Below are positions 1-9,879 of a stretch of 64,000 nt of DNA, in pieces (position 1 is the stretch's first letter; each line of letters opens with the position of its first letter). Location: contig CM076962.1 of NCBI GenBank assembly GCA_039566865.1, forward strand, positions 7,434,743 to 7,498,742, written 5' to 3'. The DNA comes from Aurelia coerulea. Its lineage: Eukaryota; Cnidaria; Scyphozoa; Semaeostomeae; Ulmaridae. The translations under genes and the position numbers were made by a program. The notes under the pieces were generated by a model, which did not search any database, was not told where the DNA came from, and worked only from the letters and a program-made list of their open reading frames with translations.

Positions 1-1100
1 AGTTTGTCTGCTACGATCAATCAACATCACAAACTGAGCAAATGACATATGGGGTACCTCAAGGATCAATCCTTGGGCCTCTCCTGTTCATCATTTTGAT
101 CAATGATGTTCATTTGGTATTGGAAAAATGCAAAATTCTTATGTATGCAGATGACACGGTGATATTTTTCTCGGAAAGATCGGTAGAGGCTGTTGAAGAA
201 GTCCTGAATCAAGAGGCAAACTTAGTTGGTAAATGGTTTGCGAACAATAACCTAATACTGAATCTCAAAAAAGGCAAAACTGAACTCGTTATTTTCGGTA
301 CAAGTCAAAAACTAGCAAAACAACCGTCATGTAATGTCTCTCTGAATGGCACTCCGATAAACCAAACTACGAGCTATGAATATTTGGGAATCACCCTTGA
401 CAATCACCTAACAATGAGTATGCAAATTGACAAGATCTACAAGCGAGCCTCAAGTCGGGTAAAACTCCTGCAAAGAATTCGTCCCAACATCTCTCCACTT
501 GTTGCGGAGAAAATATATAGCGTTATGATAAGGCCTGTGCTACTCTACTGCTATCCCATTTATCTAAGCGTAGGTGAAAGTGCCAAGAAAAAGCTGCAGT
601 CGATCCAAGACAGAGCCCATAAGATCATAGCTCCTACTAAGTACACGACCCTGAAGATGGACACATTGGATCAAATCCGGAAAAAAACGAGTATCGATCG
701 ATGTGTTTAAATCTTTAAATGATTCTTGCCCTCCACCACTGCGAAACATGTCTCAGCGTTTTAATCATGGCAAGGATACACGAGGAAACGGCTCACGTCT
801 TATATTGCCAAGAGTTAAAACAGAAGCAGGAAGAAAAACATTTGCCTTTCAAGGTGCACTAATTTTTAATGGATTGTCCATCCGACCTTCAGAACGAATC
901 TTTCTTTGTAAACTTTAAACGCAAAATAGATAATCTAAGCTTTGCATGATAATCGTATAGTATTTTAGCTTCTAAACTTTTTTACCTTGTCAACAGTTTC
1001 TTTAAACAGGACCCTTATTGATAGCAGTATTTTACTTGTACTGAAAAGGCGTATCCTGTATAAATATGTAATATTATTATTATATTATTATATTATTAAA
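1..1100 (+). mobile_element. 3' part of a non-LTR retrotransposon, cut by the window start
   Basis: The reading frame is already open at base 3, so the element begins outside the window. It runs through the RT core and C-terminal region, then a 3' UTR, and ends in an (ATT)n-like tail near 1064-1100. Tails of short repeats rather than poly(A) are typical of CR1/L2-type non-LTR elements. The TA-inserted MITE that follows starts only about 20 bases after the tail. Confidence 0.75.
3..918 (+). pseudogene. non-LTR reverse transcriptase, C-terminal half, one frameshift
   Basis: RNA-directed DNA polymerase fragment. Visible motifs are GVPQGSILGPLLF (about base 51) and the catalytic YADD box (about base 143). 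They are followed by the usual thumb and C-terminal conserved blocks, including YLGITLDN and a block near RPVLLYCYPIYL. The frame breaks near base 700: the C-terminal block with FKSLNDSCPPPL continues one frame over (703-918). Motif A and the endonuclease lie outside the window. The break means it is probably dead. Confidence 0.85.
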
Positions 1101-1122
1101 TGTCGCTAAGAAAATTTTACTA

Positions 1123-1661
1123 CCGGGTGTCCCAAAAAAGTACTCCCGTTTGAAAAATCACCAAAATTTTATTTCACAGCCAATTCTCAATTTTTTTTTG
1201 TCAAGTAGATCAATGACCAAATTATATTCCAAGACATAGCTAATCTCGTAAGTGGTTTAAAAATGAGCAAATATAGCCCATTTAAGGGCTACCTGGCTTT
1301 GAATCATACTGCAAAAAAACACTGATGATTGCCAAATCAATTTTGTTGTGCCTATAAAACTTCTAGTTTGGTCATAAATGACAGAAATAAATGCACACTA
1401 TAATTGGAGACTTCATTGATGATAAAAGATCTGAAAATTTTGACCCTTAGGCAAGATTGAATATTCTGCTTAAAACTATAGCCCAAAATCAGGTTTTTCA
1501 ACGTGTAAATTTTCTACCTTGCCGTATCAAAAGCAAACATTTTATCGTCTGTGAATATTTTTGGGTCTTTACAAAGCAATTCAAAAAGAACATTTCATCA
1601 AAGGTTTGATAATAAATTTTTTGTGATTTTATAAACAGGAGTACTTTTTTGGGACACCCGG
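1123..1661. mobile_element. MITE with CCGGGTGTCCC termini, copy 1
   Basis: A 539 bp non-coding element. The left end begins CCGGGTGTCCCAAAAAAGTA and the right end is its inverse. The imperfect inverted repeat continues for about 50 bases on each side. TA occurs on both flanks (1121-1122 and 1662-1663), which matches the TA target duplication of Tc1/mariner-type elements. There is no transposase, so it would depend on one elsewhere. Confidence 0.8.
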
Positions 1662-1681
1662 TACTTCAAAAGCATTTGAAC

Positions 1682-2232
1682 TACCAACCTGTTGTAGTGC
1701 TCATGTTTGAAAAATCACCAACATTTTATCATTTAAGGCCGAGCTTCAAATTTCTTTTTTAGGCAAGTAGGTCAGTGACCAAATTACCCACTCGTAGCTG
1801 ATCTTGTGATTGGTTTTTAAATTAGTAAACGTAGCTGTTTTCAGGGCTGCCTGGTTTTGAAGCATACTGCAAAAATCACTGATGATTACCAGATTATACC
1901 CTTTTTTGTTGATTTTCTTTCTAGTTTGGTCTTAAATGCCAGAAAGAAATGCAAACTATTAGTATAGACTTGAAGAATGATGAAATATTTCGATACAAAT
2001 GGCTCTTAAGCAACATTAACGGTGTTGCTTAAAGAATATAACTCAGAATGAGGTTTTTCAATGCGTTATTTCATGCCCTTTAAGTTATGAAAACAAAAAT
2101 TTTATAAGCCTTAGATATTTCTGAATCACTGACAGAAGAGATGAAAAATAAAATGTTATGACTGGTTTCACAATCTTTATAATCGACTTTTGCTGATTTT
2201 CTAAACTGGAGTACTTTCATTAGGGCACCCGG
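1682..2232. mobile_element. diverged second copy of the CCGGGTGTCCC MITE
   Basis: This is a tandemly placed, older copy of the element at 1123-1661. Shared blocks in the same order include GTTTGAAAAATCACCAA near the left end, CATACTGCAAAAA and ACTGATGATT in the middle, and GGAGTACTTT at the right end. The right end reads GGGCACCCGG followed by TA (2233-2234). The left terminus is badly eroded, so the start is approximate. Confidence 0.6.
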
Positions 2233-2268
2233 TATAAAAGTTCTCTCATTCTGAAAATCATTAAAATT

Positions 2269-2590
2269 AAGATAGGCACTAAATCCTAACTGGCTAATGA
2301 GCTTGGCACGTGACAATCTCTAAAACCAATCAATGGATCGGAAAACCGACCGGGAAATTTGAAAAGTCAAATTTAGGCCGTTTTTGGACGATTTTACCAC
2401 CCTTCGCCAAAAAATGATTGCACGGAAGGAAAATTAAGATTTTCAAAAAATTTCTTCACAAACCTGTTTCCAATACTTGAATACATGCCTGTTCACGGGG
2501 GCTAAGAATTATCTCAAAATTTGATGAAATGCCAAAGTTTTGAATTTGACCTCACTGACCTCACTGTAGTGTGTCATAGTAAAAACCTCA
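2269..2590 (-). repeat. module R, inverted copy
   Basis: A 322 bp block whose reverse complement matches 11580-11901 with only scattered substitutions. On the minus strand it begins TGAGGTTTTTACTATG, directly after module O/T. Both ends are sharp in both copies. No coding signal is visible. Confidence 0.85.
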
Positions 2591-3311
2591 GTAAACACAG
2601 GAACACATGAACGTATTCACATGCATCTGGATACTAAATACTTTGCTTCGAAGGTCTTATTCTGTGTGTTTAAGAATCTTCAGAACATCTTTAAAGATGC
2701 CAAACTTAGAGCACTACAGTATCTAAATCTTTTTTAGTTTGAAGCTAACATGAATACCACACGTGAATTTCAATATTTAATGCTGAGGGGTAGGTGCAAA
2801 ACGGGAAGATTGCAATGCACTGGCCTAACAAAACATCACACTGTCGATATAAATAAGGACGAATTAACAGATACTTACATTTCTATCTTGCAAAATGAGG
2901 ACCACAAACTGAAAATATGAAGCAGCACAAATGCCAAAAGTATTTCAACTGGTTTTGAAAGCAAAAATCTACTTTTTTGACCGTAATCTGCAGCCAGTTT
3001 CTCCAACAAATCGTTCAGACTTTCCTCTTGCAACATCATTGTCAATATAAAGGGCGCAGAAATTTCAGTGATCAGCTGCGTGATATTTATCATCAAATAA
3101 CATACAATTCCAATGAACTTTGAACAAATAACAACTATCTCAAGAATGGCAAGAGCTGTAACATCCAACGTGGCCAGAACGAAAGATTTTGTGACGTCCT
3201 TTTCCATAACCATTGCTCCCATTCCTTTATCCAATTCTGCTCTCATCATTGTGAGCTCATAAGAATGGGAATCAACAATTACATGAGCCAAAACATCGTA
3301 TAAATTCATGA
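2591..3311 (-). repeat. module O/T, copy A (inverted)
   Basis: A block of about 720 bp repeated in opposite orientation at 6126-6844, roughly 94% alike by eye. On the minus strand it starts at CATGAATT and ends in GTTTAC. Copy A is followed by module R and copy B by module S. Copy A is preceded by module P and copy B by module Q. It contains the hypothetical frame described separately. Confidence 0.85.
2875..3309 (-). CDS. hypothetical frame in module O, copy A (144 codons)
   Basis: I do not recognise this protein. It has one strongly hydrophobic stretch (about residues 50-85, including ALAILEIVVICS and GIVCYLMINI), consistent with a membrane segment. The start is the ATG at the module's edge. 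Against copy B the first 113 residues align with about 12 replacements, then the two proteins diverge because of a 1-base indel at a GTAGAT that could be a splice donor. The frame may be an exon remnant or chance. Confidence 0.25.
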   Translation of the reverse strand: MNLYDVLAHVIVDSHSYELTMMRAELDKGMGAMVMEKDVTKSFVLATLDVTALAILEIVVICSKFIGIVCYLMINITQLITEISAPFILTMMLQEESLNDLLEKLAADYGQKSRFLLSKPVEILLAFVLLHIFSLWSSFCKIEM

Positions 3312-3600
3312 ATTGTGTCCTTTGCTTTTTAACTGCTTTTTAGCACAAGAAATGGCTATCGTCTCGTCTAGCAGGTACATGAAATGAATATGAAATGCTA
3401 AATTTAATTTTCCTTAAAACGAACGGAAGAAATGTACATCTTGTTTTTGATGTGAAAAAACAGATTAGCCATTTCTGCAAAATAACATTTGAAATGCTAT
3501 TTTTACAGCCCCTTCATATCAATTTCACATTTTATGCGGATATCATAGAAAAATATCTATCTTTGGACTACCAGAGGTCATCCATTAGAAAATCACCCCT
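3312..3600 (-). repeat. module P, inverted copy
   Basis: About 290 bp whose reverse complement matches 4112-4418. Shared blocks include TTTCTAATGGATGACC and AGATGTACATTTCTTCC. The two P copies form an inverted repeat around a loop that holds the CACGTATTTT MITE at 3602-3979. Confidence 0.8.
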
Positions 3601-3601
3601 A

Positions 3602-3979
3602 CACGTATTTTTTATATGTAAGAAACTGCCCATAAGAAACTCAACACTCAGATCGCCACAAAATTAAGAAACTCCAGTACTGGGAAAATATAAGTTAAGA
3701 AACTATTTATTTTGATAAAGGAAATCCTTGACATATTTTACTTTGCTTTCACTTGTTTCCTGTATCATACTACTCGTAAGGTACTTCAGCAATGTCTAAA
3801 CATTGGAAAGGCTTAACAAATCTTGTTTTTAAATGTTCACGAGGGCACAGGTAGTGAACATGCAGATTGTTATGTAGCCTCCAAGAAACTCGTAAGAAAC
3901 TCTGAGTACTCAAAATCTGATAATTTTAAGAAACTATCAGTACTGACCCAAATTCTTAGTTTCTTATAAAAAATACGTG
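3602..3979. mobile_element. CACGTATTTT MITE, copy 1
   Basis: A 378 bp non-coding element with 15 bp inverted ends CACGTATTTTTTATA and TA on both flanks (3600-3601, 3980-3981). It carries at least seven copies of AAGAAACT in the same orientation. Several are followed by AGTACT-like bases. Such subterminal motif clusters are often where a transposase binds; that role is inference. It sits in the loop between the two P modules. Confidence 0.8.
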
Positions 3980-4111
3980 TATACGGTCAAACGTAAGAAT
4001 GTTAAGAAACTTCAGTCTAAGGGGGGTGAAAGATTTATCATCTTACAGAAAATATGTGTTGAGTCTGCAAAGTGTCATGTCCAGTTTTGCTCTTGCTGCT
4101 GTTTTGTTTGA

Positions 4112-4418
4112 CAGTAAAGGAGTGATTTTCTAATGGATGACCTTTGGTATTCCAAAGATAGATATTTTTTATGATATGCGCATAAAATGTGAAATTGATA
4201 TGAAGGAGCTGTAAAAATAGTATTTCAAATGTTATTTTGCAGATATGGCTAATCTATTTTTCACATTAAAAAAACAAGATGTACATTTCTTCCATTCGCT
4301 GTTATTGTATTCTGACCCAAAATTAAATTTAGCATTTCATATTCATTTCATGTACCTGCCAGACGAGACGATAGCCATTTCTTGTGCTAAAAAGCAGTTA
4401 AAAAGCAAAGGATACAAT
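4112..4418 (+). repeat. module P, direct copy
   Basis: The partner arm of 3312-3600. It ends at ...GGATACAAT and passes straight into the reverse complement of module Q, without module O/T between them. The hypothetical frame at 4245-4472 lies inside this repeat and is probably not a gene. Confidence 0.8.
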
Positions 4419-4490
4419 AGACCTTTTCGACCATACCAGAAAGGGATTGGGGAGAGCTGCCAATTCTGGTAATACATCTGGGGGATGATT
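4416..4490 (-). repeat. module Q, inverted copy
   Basis: About 75 bp matching the reverse complement of roughly 6045-6126 (shared AAAGGGATTGGGGAGAG). It overlaps module P by three bases, AAT. Those three bases also stand beside module O/T at both of its outer junctions. Confidence 0.75.
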
Positions 4491-4793
4491 TTTAAGGTCA
4501 CCAATATAGAGTTATTACAATCGTTCTACTTGTCACTTTAGACATTTCAGTGTCAGTCTCGTTTGAGTAAGCGATACCTGAACTCATTGTAGTAAGTTGA
4601 GACCACCCATGGAGAAATTCAAAGTTGAGGGTTATAGGGAGTGTCGTGTGTTTATATTGCCTTTATATTGTCGTGTGTTTATTCATAGAGCCTAGTGGGC
4701 TTTTTAGGTCTTTTTCTCCGTATTTTGCTGAATGAACATTCAATTTTGTGAGTCAAGTTCTCAGGTTCAACGCAGTTTTAATCTGTAACCATA

Positions 4794-5177
4794 CACCTAT
4801 TTTTTATAAGAAACTGCCCATAAGAAACTCAACTCTCAAATCGCCAACAAATTAAGAAACTCCAGTACTGGGAAAATATAAATTAAGAAACGATTTATAT
4901 TGATAAAGGAAATCCTTGAAATATTTTTTATTCATTTTCTCTTGTTTCCCGTATCATATTACTCGTAAGGTACTTGAGTAATGTCCTGTATTGTCTAAAC
5001 ATTGAAGTCTTAAAAACCCTTTTTTGAACTGTTCACGAGGGCACAGGTAGTGAACACGAAGATCTAGATGGAACCTCTAAGAAACTCGTAAAAAACTTTG
5101 AGTACTCAAAATTTGATGATTCTAAGAAAATTTCAGTACTGGCCCAAATTTTTAGTTTCTTATAAAAAAGATACGTG
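4794..5177. mobile_element. CACGTATTTT MITE, copy 2
   Basis: A 384 bp copy in the same orientation as 3602-3979 and similar along its whole length, including the AAGAAACT cluster and the block TGTTCACGAGGGCACAGG. TA is present on both flanks (4792-4793, 5178-5179). The left end has one mismatch from the consensus terminus. Confidence 0.8.
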
Positions 5178-5179
5178 TA

Positions 5180-6044
5180 TGAATATTGATAACCAAACTT
5201 TTTTTGGGAAAATCTTTGACTTTGATAACGACTTACATTGTATAGGAAATATTTAGCTGAACGGGAAAGTCAATAGTCTTTGCAAAAATTAACTGTGCTT
5301 GTTGCCCTCTCTCTTCATTTCCTCTTTTCCTTAGCTGGGACCAGTCAACAGTTTTCAGAGTAAGTTCTGCATGCCCTGTCGTGTGTAATGCCCTCCTTGC
5401 TGGACTCATAAATGTTTATGATTTAGGACTCAAAAAGGTTCTCATAGATGTATAAGAACTAATCATGAAATTCAATTTTAGAAAAATAAAAAACTGCAAG
5501 GAGCTTCTACTGAAAAATTATGCCAAGCATATTAGGAAACCCTGTAATAGGCTTACATACTGCAAAATTCCCAAGCCGACTTTCTTGCTACAATTGGATG
5601 TGTGTCTATTATGTGTTCTTGATCTCATCTGTGGCAGTTTTCTTCAGGCTTTCCTTAGTTTTTGTGAAGGGTGGCTAACATTGCTAAGGGTATAAATTCT
5701 GCAGCAAACTTAGAAAGAAATAACGATTGGAAAACAAACAGGAAACCTTATTTAATTGACGCGTGCCATATCTTCGCCTTCCTTGAAGCCGAAGTGATAC
5801 CCAGTCCGTTAGGACATGGCCTAAAATATGAACTGTTGACCTTCTACAGCTAAAACCAGGAAAATGTTCACAAAGATGGCATTAAACACAGCTAAACTGC
5901 AAAGAACATTGACTTACCTGTCAACACAAGTTTTAATGAAAAAAATTCCCACTTTTTTGGGTAAATCCATCAGGTTTGAAAGTTTCTTTGCCGGAGGAGT
6001 GATCTGCACGTTGTTGCGATTTTCCAGTTATTGTTACAGCGCGA
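5180..6044. other. no recognisable gene
   Basis: Several short open frames exist on the plus strand (for example 5465-5695 and 5864-6130), but none has a recognisable domain or convincing splice context. The frame at 5864-6130 runs into the Q and O modules. Confidence 0.4.
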
Positions 6045-6126
6045 CTTTAAAATCATCTTCGAGACCTACTACTAGAATTGGCCACTCTCCCCAATCCCTT
6101 TCTGGTATGGTCAAAAAGGTCTATTC
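6045..6126 (+). repeat. module Q, direct copy
   Basis: Matches the reverse complement of 4416-4490. Here it leads straight into module O/T with the junction bases ...GGTCTATT then CATGAATT. Confidence 0.75.
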
Positions 6127-6552
6127 ATGAATTCATACGATGTTTTGGCTCATGTAATTGCTGATTCCCACTCTTATCATCTCACAACGATGAGAGCAGA
6201 ATTTGATAAAGGAATGGGAGCAATGGTTATCGAAAAGGACGTCACAAAATCTTTCGTTCTGGCCCCGTTGGATGTCACAGCTCTTGCCATTCTTGAGATA
6301 GTTGTTATTTGTTCAACGTTCATTGGAATTGTATGTTATTTGATGATAAATATCACGCAGCTGATCACTGAAATTTCTGCGCCCTTTATATTGACAATGA
6401 TGTTGCAAGAGCAAAGTCTGAACGATTTGTTGGAGAAACTGGCTGCAGATAACGGTCAAAAAGTAGATTTTTGTTTTCAAAACCAGTTGAAATACTTTTG
6501 GCATTTGTGCTGCTTCATATTTTCAGTTTGTGGTCCTCATTTTGCAAGATAG
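6127..6552 (+). CDS. hypothetical frame in module O, copy B (141 codons)
   Basis: The homologue of the frame at 2875-3309, with the same hydrophobic stretch. Many of the differences from copy A change the residue, so I see no clear sign of protein-level constraint since the copies separated. After residue ~113 the sequence GTAGAT could be a splice donor, which would make the tail non-coding. Confidence 0.25.
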   Translation: MNSYDVLAHVIADSHSYHLTTMRAEFDKGMGAMVIEKDVTKSFVLAPLDVTALAILEIVVICSTFIGIVCYLMINITQLITEISAPFILTMMLQEQSLNDLLEKLAADNGQKVDFCFQNQLKYFWHLCCFIFSVCGPHFAR

Positions 6553-6844
6553 AAATGTAAGGATCTGTTAATTCGTCTTTATTTATATCGACAGTGTGAT
6601 GTTTTGTTAGGCCAGTGCATTGCAATCTTCCCGTTTTGCACCTACCCCTCAGCATTAAATATTGAAATTCACGTGTGGTATTCATGTTAGCTTCAAACTA
6701 AAAAAGATTTAGACACTGTAGTGCTCTAAGTTTGGCATCTTTAAAGATGCTCTGAAGATTCTTAAACACACAGAATAAGACCTTCGAAGCAAAGTATTTA
6801 GTATCCAGATGCATGTGAATACGTTCATGTGTTCCTGTGTTTAC
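6127..6844 (+). repeat. module O/T, copy B
   Basis: The partner of 2591-3311 on the opposite strand. The match stops at GTTTAC (6844), where copy A passes into module R and this copy passes into module S. Confidence 0.85.
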
Positions 6845-7003
6845 CAGAACATTTACGCCTGCGTAAATGTGTTTTAACGACAAGGTGACGCACAAGGTGA
6901 AATACTTCCTATTAGTTCCCAGTCCTTCAGCAACTTTAAAGCGTGCAAGAAATAAAATTATCATTGCCTTGCAAAATTCTCAAATGGGATGGATTTTTCA
7001 AAC
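6845..7003 (+). repeat. module S, copy 1
   Basis: 159 bp, apparently identical to 9028-9186. It opens with a perfect hairpin at 6849-6870 (ACATTTACGC, 2-base loop, GCGTAAATGT). A frame starting MCFNDKVTHKVKYFLL crosses both copies. Here it follows module T; at 9028 it follows module U. Confidence 0.9.
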
Positions 7004-7290
7004 GAATTGTTGAATCCGACAAGTAATACTCCATGGTATCGCGATGAAGTGTATGGAACGATTCTATGTGGATTTGTTATGGCTGGAGCATCTATTATTA
7101 CATCACGTCGAGGGCCTAAATAATGCCAACACAGTAGAAGGACTAGAAGACCAGATGAAGATTCGTATGACTCCGAGTTCTTTAGCAAAATGGTCAGTTT
7201 GCACTGTCCGTTACCAGTTTAACTACAATAAAAGAACAGCTCTGAAGGCAGGTCATTTTATAACAAATCTAAAAACAGTCTGCTGGTGAT
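7004..7290 (+). other. possible decayed coding sequence
   Basis: Two short plus-strand frames look protein-like but match no family I know. One, continuing from the end of module S, contains TPWYRDEVYGTILCGFVMAG and ends at a stop near 7120. A second runs to a stop near 7288 and contains MTPSSLAKWSVCTVRYQFNY. They could be exon remnants of the gene that supplied modules O and S, or chance. Confidence 0.2.
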
Positions 7291-7374
7291 GCTGGTGGGC
7301 AAACCAAGCCAGAGTTGTCAAGTGCTGAAATGAATATGTATCTCTCTACAATTTAGAGTGATGCCTCTTTGGCT

Positions 7375-7690
7375 AACTGGTAAGAATACCCTAACTCCAG
7401 GTCCTGGTAGTAGCGTTTAATTCACCAGGGATGTTTTCATCAAGAACACAGCCTAGATATATCTCTGTGGTGCATTGTTTAAGTTAATTGTCACCTCTTC
7501 TGATGTCCAGTGTTACGGCCGACTTTTTATTTGCCCCGCCAAGGAGTATATAATCTGTTTTGACCACTCCAGAGTGAATGCACAGTTTTGTTATCAACAA
7601 ACCAATCACAAAGGGAATTAAGAAATTTTGATTTCTGTTGCTGTCCTATTTCATGGTCCTTGTTATCACTGTATACAAGTCAACTCAACT
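7375..7690 (-). pseudogene. decayed non-LTR reverse transcriptase fragment
   Basis: Read on the minus strand in shifting frames, this stretch shows SLCDWFVDNK, then an LYTPWRGK block and YLGCVLDENIPGE. These occur in that order in the region just after the YADD box of CR1/L2-type RTs. At least two frameshifts and several stops are present. It is an old remnant with no visible ends. Confidence 0.5.
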
Positions 7691-7700
7691 GCATCCAGGT

Positions 7701-8674
7701 GAAACATGCGAAAAGTCTGTTATCTGCGAAATGGCCTGAAAGATAAACTTGTAATCTGACTTTTTGTTTACCACCAAAGAAGCAGAATAAGATTAACCAG
7801 GCTGGATCAGGCAACCGGGAATGGGTGGCAATACAGATCTGGAATTGTATAGCTCCAACCCAACTCATTGAAATAAGTACAGAATGGGTTTTGGCATAAC
7901 CATATCTCAGGAAATGGAATCAATAGGAAACATTTGTAGGTCAAAAGTCCATTTATATCCAGTGCTTTACATGTCCTCCATTCCTGCCACCCATGCAAGT
8001 CCTTAAAAGAAATGGAAATCCTAACTAGCAAGTCCATCATGGCAAACAAAACTAAGCTGAATCAAGGCTTGAATCTTTCAAATTGGACGCACTTCAAACT
8101 AAACTCTTTCTTGTCAGGCCTAACCACTTCTATTTCAGGGTTAATAATTTTATTACAGCCCTTGGCAAGGTCCTAGTTTGTCAGCAATCTTGTCTAACCT
8201 TACATAAGGAACCCATGTACAGCCCCGATATCAGCTAAGTTACCATGTCACATACATTTCATAGCTAATCTTGTGCAAAATATAACAAACAAGATCCGCT
8301 AGGAGGTGCCTCTGAAACAAACAAACAAAAGCATAAGCTTAAAAGCAAGTGTGCAAAGATAAATAGGCTCCTCTATAAATAGAACAAAGAAATAACTCAG
8401 ACACACCATTGTTTCTTAGCAAGATAAAAATCTCATTCTTAGGCTACCCTTTGTTGTCATTTGTGCAACTTCGATTTGAATGGGGTATTTTTGATTTTCT
8501 GCTCTCTTCCAATGCAACCCTGTAATACTCCCAAGTAGTGAGAAAAGAAACCAACCAACTCAGTTTTTATAACAAATAGTATTTTAGGAGCATTCAAATG
8601 CTGGAGATTCCAGTACAACGCTGCACATCGGAAAACGGGGCACCGGCAGGGTGGTAGTCTTTGGGCGTATCTTG
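7701..8674. other. no recognisable gene
   Basis: Short frames on both strands only. The 94-codon frame at 8457-8741 minus runs into module U and has no recognisable domain. Confidence 0.4.
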
Positions 8675-9027
8675 GCGGTATGGCCACCATACAAGAATGG
8701 TGGCAGATTAGTAATAACAATCCAACCTGTGAAAACAACAAAGTCCCATCTAATCAACCATTTCACCTTGAAAGTCCAGAGTCCAAACTGTTAATTATCA
8801 AACATGGCTCTGCAAATAACTGTCATTCAAAGTCAAGCATTCTTCAGAACAATGAATCCTATTTGTAGCATACAATTAAATCAAAAGGAATTGTAATTCC
8901 TTATTTATTTGCTTGTTATGAAATATAATTAGCCGATACGACCCAATTACTGCCATCCAATGCCTCGTTATTCACACCTCCTCTATTCTAGTTAGGTATA
9001 TCATATCACAGGAACCGCTGGCGTTAA
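8675..9027 (+). repeat. module U, copy 1
   Basis: 353 bp, apparently identical to 11227-11579. It starts GCGGTATGGCCACCATAC and ends GGCGTTAA. It contains a local hairpin, GGCCACCAT against ATGGTGGC. It is followed here by module S; the other copy is followed by module R. A 62-codon frame is the same in both copies because the DNA is; I do not call it a gene. Confidence 0.9.
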
Positions 9028-9186
9028 CAGAACATTTACGCCTGCGTAAATGTGTTTTAACGACAAGGTGACGCACAAGGTGAAATACTTCCTATTAGTT
9101 CCCAGTCCTTCAGCAACTTTAAAGCGTGCAAGAAATAAAATTATCATTGCCTTGCAAAATTCTCAAATGGGATGGATTTTTCAAAC
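9028..9186 (+). repeat. module S, copy 2
   Basis: 159 bp, apparently identical to 6845-7003, including the 22 bp hairpin at its left end (9032-9053). It follows module U directly and diverges from copy 1 after TTTTTCAAAC. Confidence 0.9.
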
Positions 9187-9714
9187 CCCATTCCCTCCCT
9201 CCCTCTTATATATTAGTAAACCATCGGGCTGCAGGTGCCCCCCTTTTTCAGCAAGCCTGGAAGGGTTCCTGCTGCCCCAAACATGGTCGTATCGTAGTTA
9301 GTTTGTGCAATTGTAGCTTTGTAGCTCACATTTAAAGGGAATAAACAATCTTCTTTGCATAGGCTGAGGAAATGCCCGCAAATCCTTCATTTCCTTCGCC
9401 ACAAAAGGAAACCGGATTCAAAGTGGTCTAATACAATATATTATGTTTGTAACTTGTCAACTTGTCCCAGGGCAGCTCTAACTAGGTCACCCCCCCCCTG
9501 ACGAAAGTAATTGGAAGGAAAAACTTTGCAACCAAAAGCCAATAAGCAAAGCCATGTCATCCTTTTGGTTTGGTTTGGTGCCAAACTACACGCTGGTAAA
9601 AATTAGAAGAAGGACCCTCAGTAATATAAACTGTTTGTGTCGATTGCATCAACTGAATCCAATGTTTGAATCAACTGCTTCTCTGGACTTATTTTTCACT
9701 CCGAATCAAATTAA
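9187..9714. other. no recognisable gene; C-rich runs
   Basis: Pyrimidine-rich stretches (9187-9205, 9239-9247 and a C-run near 9488). The short overlapping frames here have no domain I recognise. Confidence 0.4.
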
Positions 9715-9879
9715 GAAAGGTCCCCCCTCCCCCAAAAAGTGTATACAACAAAGGAATCGTTGGAACAGCATTAAGAAAGGTTAATGGGAAGAGTCACTCT
9801 AGAAGTACATTTACCGCAATTACAAGGAAAGATGTAACTTTTTTGAGCTTGAAAATGGAAACTGTAAATCGTTTAATCA

